Translations under genes and position numbers: made by a program
Part shown: one piece after another, positions 38,102 to 47,539 of the stretch
Numbering within the stretch: the stretch's first letter is position 1
Layout of the letters: every line of letters begins with the position of its first letter
Assembly: GCA_012517315.1 (NCBI GenBank)
Contig: JAAYVE010000005.1
Coordinates: 62,001-126,000, forward strand
Length of the DNA stretch: 64,000 nucleotides
Origin: Deltaproteobacteria bacterium
Lineage (GTDB): Bacteria; Desulfobacterota; Syntrophobacteria; Syntrophobacterales; Syntrophobacteraceae
Reading direction: 5' to 3'
Notes under the pieces: generated by a model
The model's database searches: none
Told to the model about the DNA's origin: nothing
The model's input: only the letters and a program-made list of their open reading frames with translations

Positions 38102-38148
38102 GGCTTCCTCCCTTGCCGGCACCATGAGTGACGGCAAGGGAGGAAGCC
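38102..38148. terminator. 17-bp hairpin between eno and the AOR operon
   Basis: A perfect 17-base-pair inverted repeat (38102-38118 with 38132-38148, a GGCTTCC...GGAAGCC arm) around a 13-base loop, 26 bases downstream of the eno stop. There is no T-run on either side, so it may pause, stabilise or weakly terminate the transcript. Confidence 0.5.
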
Positions 38149-38173
38149 TGCAACAGAACACTCTGTCGCACTG

Positions 38174-39571
<1,398 letters not shown>

Positions 39572-39611
39572 TCATGGATTGCACCTAATTCGGGCCGGGC
39601 CGAACGCCCGT

Positions 39612-40598
39612 TCACCGGCACAATCCAAGGGCAGCGTGCCGTGCGGCCCCCAGAAGCGCCGTCTTGGGATTCATGATGACCCGGACAGGCATATCCTGGA
39701 GGAGTGGCCTCATGCGCCCTTTCGCGGTGAAGGCGTTCATGAATTCGGCCTCTTTGAGTTTGGAAATGATCCTGGGGGCAATGCCTCCACCCAGGTACAC
39801 CCCGCCGGTGGCCATGAGCTTGAGGGCCAGGTTGCCCGCTTCGGCCCCGTAAAGGGACACGAAGATTTCCATGGCTTGGATGCACAGCAGGCTTTTACCT
39901 TCGAGGGCGTGCTGAGAAATGATCGGGGCGGGGTCAAGCCCCCGGCGGATCTGTTCCGCCAGCCAGGCGGGCTCCTTAGCCTTCCCCGTGTCCCTCAGAA
40001 ATGCATACACGTTAACCAGGCCGGGCCCCGATACCAGCCGCTCGTAGCTCACCCGTTGGTAGCGCTTCAAGCAGTAGTCGAGCAGCTCCATTTCCAAGAG
40101 GTTGCGTGGAGCGAAGTCCACGTGGCCCCCTTCCGAGGCGAACGGCCGATGGGTTTCACCGTCCCAGTACATGCCCGCCTCCCCCAGTCCGGTGCCTGCC
40201 GAGATGATCGCCCGGTTGCCCTTTGAGTTCCGAGCGCCTTTGTTGAGAATCACGAAATCCCTGCTCTGAAGGGCGGCGATCCCGTAGGCATTGGCCTCGA
40301 GGTCGTTGATGAGGCCGACCTGCTTGAGGTGGAGGCGTTTCGCAACAGCCTTGGAATCGACCACCCAGGGAAGGTTGGTCGCCTCGCAGCGACCGTTGCG
40401 CACAGGCCCGGCAATCCCGAAGGAAGCCCCGGTAAGATCGCAGGGGTGAAGGGAGAGGAATTCCGCGAGCGCCGCTTCGAGACTCGTCCGTTCGCGGCTT
40501 GAAAAGGTCTTTTCAGCCTTTATCCGCAGGCCGCCACCCGCCGCCTCAACGAGCGCCAGCCTGGTGTTCGTGCCTCCGATATCCCCTGCCAGAATCAT
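39612..40598 (-). CDS. glk: Glucokinase
   Basis: A 328-residue cytoplasmic hexokinase of the bacterial Glk type that phosphorylates glucose using ATP. The ATP-binding signature LAGDIGGTNTRLALV opens the protein. FGIAGPVRNGRCEATNLPW matches the sugar-binding region, with GTGLGEAGMYW and EGGHVDF typical of Glk rather than ROK kinases. A GAGGAG site lies 11 bases ahead of the ATG. It sits between eno and the decayed porin gene. It suggests free glucose is used or made from glycogen, consistent with glgP. Confidence 0.93.
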   Translation of the reverse strand: MILAGDIGGTNTRLALVEAAGGGLRIKAEKTFSSRERTSLEAALAEFLSLHPCDLTGASFGIAGPVRNGRCEATNLPWVVDSKAVAKRLHLKQVGLINDLEANAYGIAALQSRDFVILNKGARNSKGNRAIISAGTGLGEAGMYWDGETHRPFASEGGHVDFAPRNLLEMELLDYCLKRYQRVSYERLVSGPGLVNVYAFLRDTGKAKEPAWLAEQIRRGLDPAPIISQHALEGKSLLCIQAMEIFVSLYGAEAGNLALKLMATGGVYLGGGIAPRIISKLKEAEFMNAFTAKGRMRPLLQDMPVRVIMNPKTALLGAARHAALGLCR

Positions 40599-40662
40599 GT
40601 TTCTGTGAACTCCTCATGAAGCATTGCCGCATCAGGCGGACCGGGGTCCGTCCCCCCCCCCG

Positions 40663-42036
40663 TCAAAGGAGCGGCAGATCGTAGTTGAGAAAACCGCGAA
40701 CCTGATGAATTCGGTCTCCTCCCGACTCGTGAACCGTTCCGTAGCGGAACCGCAGGGAAAGGCCCTTCAGACACTTGTGCTGAAACCGGTACTGAAGGTC
40801 GGCATCGAACTCGTTCTCTTCGGGAAGGTCCTTTCTGGTGGCAGCGTTCCTGCGACCCGTGCTCACGGTGCAGAGAGCATATGCGCTGAGTCCCTCCACA
40901 AAGCGCTTGAAGTCATAGGAGAGTTTGAACATCAGGGCGTCTTCCCCGGCGCGGTTGAAGTCTCTCACCTGGCAGCTGGTGAATCCGGGGTATGAGCTCC
41001 AGGTGCTGACCATGTCCCGGTCTGCGTCGGTGCTGGTAAAGGCCGAGGTGAAAACGGTGTGGCGGTAACTGACGTCCAACGCCATCCCTCCCTGGGCGGT
41101 GTGGAAAGAAGACCCCGTGAGGCGCTCGTCCCCCACACTCCTCTGATCGGAGACCTGAGCGCTCAGGGCCAATCCCCAGTGCTCACCCAGTTTCCATCGA
41201 CGTTTGCCCTCCGCGTAGAAGATTTTGAGTGTATCCTCCGTATAATACTCAATGGCCCCGACGGATCAAGGTCCCCTGGTGTAGAGCGCCCCACCCATGA
41301 TGGTTCCCCGTTTGACGTCGGCCCCGGCGTCTTCCGACATCCACACGAATCGGTCCTGGTTGCGCTCCTTGATCTTGGAAACGTAGCCGGCCACGTATAT
41401 CAACGACCCGGTGGATTTCTCATCACCGACCATGCCGCGAAACGTGTAGCCCTCGAAGGTGTTGGGAACCATCCTGCCGTCGTTCTTGTTGATGTAAGGG
41501 TTGTCATACGTCTGGCGAAAGAAACGGAACTCATTCTCACCCCGGATCTTGATTCGACCGTATGCTTCACCCAAGACGGCAAAACCATTCTGCCCCCGTT
41601 CCAGCAGTGTGGTGCCATCCCGATCGTCCGGCGCATAGAGAGCCTGGGAAATGTAGACGGTCGCCGCAACCCCCAGGTGGTCCCAAAGCCACCCCGATTT
41701 CTACTCCACCCACCCCCCGGCTGTCCAAGCCTCCTTCTTGCTCTCGTCGAACTCCTCCTCAAAGAAGTAGGCACTGCGAACATGAAGGTTGAGTCTGGAA
41801 TCCCGCAGGAACGGAGGCGCGTCCTCATGTGCGTCTTTGAGCCGTTCCGTGACCCTTGGCCAATCCGGTTTCGGTGTGAACGAAAGCTCCAGGGGTGTGA
41901 CAATCTCCTCCACCGAAGCGGGGGGCGGCAGGGTAAGGCCCGGCTCCGACTGGGCCCATGCATCGGTGTTCAACAGGGCCAGGGCAATGATCCATGCCGT
42001 GGTTTTCAAGCAGGCGGTCGTTCTTGTTGTCTTCAC
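40663..42036 (-). pseudogene. OprD-family outer-membrane porin with two in-frame stops
   Basis: One reading frame of about 458 codons resembles an OprD-like porin throughout: signal peptide (TAWIIALALLNTDAWAQ), NLHVRSAYFFEEEFDE, NEFRFFRQTYDNPYINKNDGRM, and C-terminal SLRFRYGTVHESGGDRIHQ with a final NYDLPLL. It is broken by a TAG at 41703-41701 (after GGWVE, where relatives tend to have tyrosine, from memory) and a TGA at 41268-41266 (after YTRGP). The frame is otherwise unshifted, so the decay is recent, or the stops are read through. The start is GTG at 42036. The lost function was probably uptake of small substrates. Confidence 0.8.
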
Positions 42037-42221
42037 GGCGATCGTCCTTGTCCCTTATTTCGACGGATGTTGTTCCTGATACGTAGGGAGCCGAAACGAA
42101 GAGCATGCCCCCTCCCCCGGGGCGCTTTCACACCATAGCTCCCCACCCGGCATATCGATCAGTTCTTTTGCCGTAAATACGGAACACGCCGTCTTGGCAT
42201 CAGCCGCAAACCCTCAACCTC

Positions 42222-43661
42222 TCAGACACCCTCCCGACGGCTCAGGTCCACGATTTCCAGGCGGTTGTTGGCGTCGGGGTGTCTGCGGGAAGGGCCTTCG
42301 GTGACCAGCGCGAGCTTCCCCTCCATTCCTGTCGCCCGGAGCCACTCCGAAACGTAGGTCTTCCAGTTCCCGGGGTGCTCCGCCTCGCAAACGGGGTGCA
42401 CCCCCGAGGAGAACTGCAGCTGCTGACAGGTCGTTTCCTGTGAACTGACGGCCACAAGCCACACGGGGAGGTGGAACCGGGCGATGCTCCTTGCCGTCTT
42501 GCCGCTGTGGGTGGGAACGAATATCGCCGCAGGGTCGGAATACTCCAGGGTGGTCTCCACGCTGAGGTCGATCAGCCTTGCAGGGGGCAACTTGCCCTTG
42601 AGGTCGATGTCCCTGAACAGTTCCCTGGCACTCGTCATGGTGCGGTATGGCTCGATGGCGGCGGCAATTCTGGCGAGCATGGCCGCTGAATCGACCGGGT
42701 AGCTCCCCATGGCCGATTCGCCCGAAAGCATGACGGCATCCGTCCCGTCGAGGATCGCATTGGCCACATCCGTCGCCTCCGCACGGGTGGGGCGTCGATT
42801 TGCGATCATGGATTCCAGCATCTGTGTTGCCGTGATCACCGGTTTCGCCCACATGTTGGCCTTGCGCATGATCTGCTTTTGCACCACGGGAATCTGTTCA
42901 ATGGGCAGTTCCACGCCCAGGTCCCCACGGGCGATCATGATACCGTCCGCCGCGGCGATGATATCGTCCAGGTGACTGAGCGCCCTTGTCCGTTCGATCT
43001 TGGCGATGACGAAGGGATGGTGCCCCAAGGCCGCCGCTGCATCGCGGACGGCGTCAATGTCGGCGGCGTTTTCCACAAAGGACTGGCTCACCGCGTCCAC
43101 ACCGTTTTCGAGAGCGAACTTCATGCAATTGCGGTCATGTTCCGTGAAGGCGCGGATGCCGAGGTCGATGTCCGGCAGGTTGAGCCCCTTGCGTGAACGC
43201 AGTTCACCGCCCACAACAACCCGGCAGCGGACGTCGCTTCCCTGGACCTGATCCACATCGACCTGGATCAAACCATCGTTGAGATAGAGCGTGTCGCCGG
43301 GTTTCACCACCTGGGGGAGACGGGTGAAGCTGACGGAGACCCTCTTTTCATCCCCCGCGATATCGTCGGTCGTGAGCGTGAAGTAATCCCCCGGCTTCAT
43401 TTCCACGGGCTCGGAAGCAAATTTACCAATGCGCATCTTGGGACCGGGCAGGTCCGCCATGATGGCGAGTCGGTGCCCGGTGGAGCTGGCCGCCGCGCGG
43501 AGGTCCTGGATCACTTCCTTGTGTCCCGTGAAATCACCGTGGGAGAAATTGAGGCGGGCGATGTTCATTCCGGCCATGAGCAACTTCTCCATCACTTCTC
43601 GGGAACGTGATGCCGGTCCGATGGTGCAGACGATCTTGGTCTTGTTGAGAGGAAGGCGCAT
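42222..43661 (-). CDS. pyk: Pyruvate kinase
   Basis: A 479-residue enzyme that converts phosphoenolpyruvate and ADP to pyruvate and ATP. It has KIVCTIGPASRS, ARLNFSHGDF, IAKIERTRAL, ARGDLGVELP and ATQMLESMI in order, all the family signatures. The C-terminal domain (residues about 350-479) is the regulatory part. The start at 43661 (MRLPLNKTKIVCTIGPA) is chosen because a GGAG lies inside the longer alternatives at a good distance. It is downstream of the EutBC gene and a small ORF on the same strand. Its normal partner genes gap and eno are nearby. Confidence 0.95.
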   Translation of the reverse strand: MRLPLNKTKIVCTIGPASRSREVMEKLLMAGMNIARLNFSHGDFTGHKEVIQDLRAAASSTGHRLAIMADLPGPKMRIGKFASEPVEMKPGDYFTLTTDDIAGDEKRVSVSFTRLPQVVKPGDTLYLNDGLIQVDVDQVQGSDVRCRVVVGGELRSRKGLNLPDIDLGIRAFTEHDRNCMKFALENGVDAVSQSFVENAADIDAVRDAAAALGHHPFVIAKIERTRALSHLDDIIAAADGIMIARGDLGVELPIEQIPVVQKQIMRKANMWAKPVITATQMLESMIANRRPTRAEATDVANAILDGTDAVMLSGESAMGSYPVDSAAMLARIAAAIEPYRTMTSARELFRDIDLKGKLPPARLIDLSVETTLEYSDPAAIFVPTHSGKTARSIARFHLPVWLVAVSSQETTCQQLQFSSGVHPVCEAEHPGNWKTYVSEWLRATGMEGKLALVTEGPSRRHPDANNRLEIVDLSRREGV

Positions 43662-43781
43662 CCGTTTCTCCATGGTTGGCGTGGGCAGGTCACCATGGGC
43701 CCTTTTTACGGTGGCACCGCCGCAGGCGATGTTCATGTTCTTCGGGATGACAAGGGTAGGGAGAGGTGCGGTACACCGTCC

Positions 43782-43943
43782 TCACTTGAAGGACTCCTCG
43801 ACTCTTTCCTTGTCATCGGAGGGGACGGCCCGGATGGTCACGGCCGTGACGTTCTTGATTTTTTCAGCCATGCAGCAATTACGAGCGTCTATCACTGCAG
43901 GCATTCCTTTTCTGAAAAACCGGCGAGGGTTGCATTCGTTCAT
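43782..43943 (-). CDS. Possible small coupled ORF
   Basis: A 53-residue frame (MNECNPRRFFRKGMPAVIDA...) whose ATG overlaps the EutBC stop (ATGA). A GGGGA site precedes it within the EutBC coding end. No domain is recognised. The position suggests a real cotranscribed small protein, but composition does not exclude chance. Confidence 0.35.
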   Translation of the reverse strand: MNECNPRRFFRKGMPAVIDARNCCMAEKIKNVTAVTIRAVPSDDKERVEESFK

Positions 43944-46294
43944 GCGTTCCCCAGGCGTCGGCTGCCATTGACGTTCTTCCCAACCAGTTCCCTGATGATG
44001 GTGATGGTCTCCCTGGCCGCTTCCCTCGGTGCCAGTGCCGTATCGGCGATGTTGCACACGAGTTTCGTGATATCATGATCAATCTTCTTGTCCCCCCATG
44101 TGCTGCCCCTGGTCACGGTGATGTAAACGGAATAAGAGTGGTGCATGGTCCCGGGCCGCTCACCTATGATGTGGAGCACCCCTCGAAAACCGTTGGGGTC
44201 TGCTTTTCCGAACAGCAGTTCGCCGATGCGATACCCGGCCCGGACCCTTCCGCTGGTGACGATGATGTTCTTCTCGCTCATGGGGGCGCCAGCCTCCGCA
44301 AGCAACTTCCTCACTTCATCCAGGTAGGGCGCTAGATGTCCCTCATCCATGATGGCCTTGGCGTTCAAACCGTCGGAGATGACGATCTGGCCCTTGGGAG
44401 GATTCCCACCCCACGAATCCCTGAGGCTCTCCAGGACTGCAATGGATTGAGGACTCAGTCTTTCCCCCGTTTCCGGATGAGCGATGTAGTCGTCGCGGTC
44501 CCTGGAGAGCGTGATGACCGATAATGCATTGGGGATGGTCTGTGTGAAGTCGGGGCTGAGCTCAGCCCACAGAGAGATCTTGGCGTCCTCGTAAAGAGAT
44601 TTGACCTTGGCTTCCAGCTGAGGGTTGAGGTCCCACATGTTCCTGCCGTGGCCGGTGGCAATGTCCACGCCCCTCGCCTCCACTTCCTGGATCTTCTTGC
44701 GGCCCTCGGCGAAGATTTCGTTCATGGAGCGCTTGTCGCCCCTTGCCAGGCAGTACTGATAATAAACCCAGAGGGGGTCACCCAAGTGCTCGGTGTACTG
44801 GTTGTTCGCATCCACGATGCCGATCCGCTTGTAGAATTCCCACATGGCATCGTTGACCCTGTAGCCGAACTCTTTCCTCAATCGCACATGGTCCTGGAAC
44901 GACGTGGAGAGGTAACTCAGCATGGGGTCGTTCTTTGTGGGGAGAGCGATGAGGTAGGCGGGGTTGGCCGGCATGATCTGGTCCTGGCACCAGTCCAGGT
45001 CGTCCAGAGTGACCTCCATGTGCAGCGTGGAGCAGATATCGAGGCCGATGGTCAGCCCGTGAAGCTTTCCCATGGCGATGTCTTCCAGGCAGCACCGCAC
45101 CAGTTGCTCGCGGGTCCTGAAAACTTCCGGGCCGATGAATCCGGCCACATCGTTCACATGGAGCCACGCCCCAGTGGGCTGCACCCTGGCCAGTTCCATG
45201 GCCACGGCCCTGCTGAAGCCGTACTTTCGGGATTCCAGCACCATCATGTCCACGCCGCCGGCGGCGCCGTTGGTGAACTCGGACCCCTGGCCGGTCTCGA
45301 AATAGAGCCCGTAGCGTTCCCCCCTCTTGGATTCCGCATATTTCAGGATCTTCTCGACCGTCACGTCGAAGGTCTTGTTGCAGTCATCCGTTCCAGCCAG
45401 GCTCTGAAACATGGTGGCAACCGATCCCGGGTAGGCCTTGCCGACCTCCGCCTGGACGTCAATGTGGGAAAGAACGCACCAGGGAATGATGTCCTGCAGC
45501 TGGAACGTGTCGACCACGTCTTTGAGGGCTTCCTGCACGGCAGCCACACTCTTCACCTGGCTGTCCACCGGGTTGGTCCCGATGACGATGTCCCCCGTTG
45601 CATAGGAAAAGGCGTCAAAGACCTGCCAGACCACGTCTTCGGGATGGTCCGTCGGGGAGTTGGGCTGAATGCGGGCGCCCATGTAGCCTTTGGCCCCCAT
45701 GTTGGTGCCCGGCAGGGGGTTGAAGATCTTCTGGCCGATGGCGATGAGCTCCTCATTGGTCATGAGCTTGGGGACGCATCCAATGGTCTCACTGGTCAGG
45801 CCGGCCATGACGCCCTTGATTGCGGTTTCGGGCTGGGTCAGAAGAAATGTTTTAAACTGCCCCATGGTCCAGTCCTTGACCGTCTCGTAGCCGTCGCGGT
45901 CCGTGGTCTTCCAGATCAACTTCTGCAAGTCGTCTTCCAGGAGCGGATGCACGAACAGGTCCTTGATCTTCGTGTTGGAAAGAAGCGCTCTGGCGTTCTG
46001 CCGAGTCGCCTCATCCTTTGCGCCGACACCGATAGCAACATCGCCCTCCTTGAATGCGTTGGCGGCGCCGATCACCTGCCGATAGAGCGTCTGATCGAAG
46101 CGCCCCTTGATTCTCGCGACATATGCGAAGACGTCCTCCCCCTCCTTGACCTCCCGGATGGCGATGACCTCTCTGGCGAGGGACTCGGCGGCCACTGCAA
46201 CGCCGGCCAGGGTGGCCCCGGCAGCACCCATCATCGCAAGAAAGGCTCGGCGGGGAATCCCTTTGTGAGCACAAGAGCGCCGGTTGTTTTCCAT
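43940..46294 (-). CDS. eutBC: Fused ethanolamine ammonia-lyase EutB-EutC with Tat signal
   Basis: A 784-residue B12-dependent enzyme that converts ethanolamine to acetaldehyde and ammonia. The large and small subunits, normally separate genes, are joined. Residues 1-40 form a Tat signal: the twin arginines of IPRRAFLAMMG (residues 15-16), then GAAGATLAGVAVAAES. EutB follows with GARIQPNSPTDHPED (near 210), FETGQGSEFTN (near 330) and GLDICSTLH (near 417), where catalytic Arg, Glu and Asp lie in EutB. EutC follows with VISDGLNAKAI (near 638) and IIGERPG (near 712). AAGGAG precedes the ATG. Both halves look intact. ackA and pta lie immediately upstream. Confidence 0.9.
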   Translation of the reverse strand: MENNRRSCAHKGIPRRAFLAMMGAAGATLAGVAVAAESLAREVIAIREVKEGEDVFAYVARIKGRFDQTLYRQVIGAANAFKEGDVAIGVGAKDEATRQNARALLSNTKIKDLFVHPLLEDDLQKLIWKTTDRDGYETVKDWTMGQFKTFLLTQPETAIKGVMAGLTSETIGCVPKLMTNEELIAIGQKIFNPLPGTNMGAKGYMGARIQPNSPTDHPEDVVWQVFDAFSYATGDIVIGTNPVDSQVKSVAAVQEALKDVVDTFQLQDIIPWCVLSHIDVQAEVGKAYPGSVATMFQSLAGTDDCNKTFDVTVEKILKYAESKRGERYGLYFETGQGSEFTNGAAGGVDMMVLESRKYGFSRAVAMELARVQPTGAWLHVNDVAGFIGPEVFRTREQLVRCCLEDIAMGKLHGLTIGLDICSTLHMEVTLDDLDWCQDQIMPANPAYLIALPTKNDPMLSYLSTSFQDHVRLRKEFGYRVNDAMWEFYKRIGIVDANNQYTEHLGDPLWVYYQYCLARGDKRSMNEIFAEGRKKIQEVEARGVDIATGHGRNMWDLNPQLEAKVKSLYEDAKISLWAELSPDFTQTIPNALSVITLSRDRDDYIAHPETGERLSPQSIAVLESLRDSWGGNPPKGQIVISDGLNAKAIMDEGHLAPYLDEVRKLLAEAGAPMSEKNIIVTSGRVRAGYRIGELLFGKADPNGFRGVLHIIGERPGTMHHSYSVYITVTRGSTWGDKKIDHDITKLVCNIADTALAPREAARETITIIRELVGKNVNGSRRLGNA

Positions 46295-46306
46295 GACTCC
46301 TTCCTT

Positions 46307-47539
46307 TCAAATGATCCCGTTCTTTGACAGATTCGACTTTTCGATGGTGCGGATGGTCTGCCGCGCGATTTCCAGTTCCTCGTCCGTCCGGACCACGAGG
46401 ACCCTGACGGGCGCACGGTCTTTCTGGATTTCCGCGACCGTCCCCGACACCGCTTCGTTTCTTGCACCATCGACGGCGATTCCCAGGTGTTCCAGCCCCT
46501 CGCATACACGCGCCCAGATGAACGTTGCGTTCTCACCGATACCGCCGGTGAAGATGACGGCATCGACACGGCCAAGCACCGCAGTGTAGGCGCCGATGTA
46601 CTTCTTGACCCGGTAGCAGAACATCTCGATGGCGAGGCCGGCCTGGGCATCACCTTCCTCGGCACAGCGCTGGATCTCCCGCATGTCGTTTAGGCCGCAA
46701 ATCCCCTTGTGGCCGCTCTCCTTGTTGAGGATCTCTTCCATGGCCTCGAAGGTCATGCCCGTCTTTCTGGCAAGATAGAAGTGAACGGCGGGGTCGAGGT
46801 CTCCGCAGCGCGTCCCCATGATCAGTCCCTCCAGGGGCGTGAGCCCCATGGACGTGTCGGCGCTCTTCCCACCCCGCACGGCAATGGCGCTGGCACCGTT
46901 TCCGAAATGCAGGGTGATCAGGTTGAGCTGGTCCAACGGAATCCCCAGGTGGTTCGATGCCTCCTGTGTGACGTATTGATGCGACGTCCCATGGAAACCG
47001 TAGCGACGCACATGATGCAGGCGGTGCAGTTCATGGGGCAGCGCATAGTGAAAGGCTTTGGGCGGCATGCTCTGGTGAAACGCCGTGTCGAAAACCGCCA
47101 CGTTGGGAACGTCCGGGCGCAGCTTGCGAAGGGCCTCAATGCCGGCCACGTTGGGAGGGTTGTGCAGTGGGGCAAGGGGGATCAGGTCCTTGATCCTGCA
47201 TATCACGTCCTCATCGACGATCACCGGCTCGCGGAATGCCTCCCCCCCGTGGACGACACGATGTCCGAAACCAAAAAATGCTCCGGGGGCAACACGAGTG
47301 GTGGGATAGCGCTCCGCCACATCGAGAAGGTACTGGAAGCCTTCATAGTGGTCGGCGATTGGTCGCGTTTCGACGATATCCTCCCAGCTTTCCGAATCGG
47401 TCAGCCATCGCCGCCGGAACCCCGCCTCACGCGTCCCGATCCTTTCGAGCGACCCCTGCACCACGGAGGTGCAGCCATCCAGGGCGAAGACCTCGTACTT
47501 GATGGAGGAACTGCCGGCATTGACGACCACGACCCTCAT
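46307..47539 (-). CDS. ackA: Acetate kinase
   Basis: A 410-residue cytoplasmic enzyme that converts acetyl phosphate and ADP to acetate and ATP. VVVNAGSSSIKYEVF opens the protein. GHRVVHGGE, FDTAFHQSMP, GFHGTSHQYV and HFGNGASAIAV follow, together with the C-terminal IFTGGIGENA. The ATG at 47539 overlaps the pta stop (ATGA), and GAGGAG lies inside the end of pta. It completes acetyl-CoA to acetate with pta. It is 12 bases upstream of the EutBC gene, so acetate formation and ethanolamine breakdown share an operon. Confidence 0.97.
   Translation of the reverse strand: MRVVVVNAGSSSIKYEVFALDGCTSVVQGSLERIGTREAGFRRRWLTDSESWEDIVETRPIADHYEGFQYLLDVAERYPTTRVAPGAFFGFGHRVVHGGEAFREPVIVDEDVICRIKDLIPLAPLHNPPNVAGIEALRKLRPDVPNVAVFDTAFHQSMPPKAFHYALPHELHRLHHVRRYGFHGTSHQYVTQEASNHLGIPLDQLNLITLHFGNGASAIAVRGGKSADTSMGLTPLEGLIMGTRCGDLDPAVHFYLARKTGMTFEAMEEILNKESGHKGICGLNDMREIQRCAEEGDAQAGLAIEMFCYRVKKYIGAYTAVLGRVDAVIFTGGIGENATFIWARVCEGLEHLGIAVDGARNEAVSGTVAEIQKDRAPVRVLVVRTDEELEIARQTIRTIEKSNLSKNGII

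Noticed and set aside
41266-41703. TAG/TGA in the porin as pyrrolysine or selenocysteine
   Set aside because: No SECIS- or PYLIS-like hairpin was evident by eye, no selenium or pyrrolysine genes are in the window, and porins are not known to use either residue. Nonsense mutation is the simplest reading.
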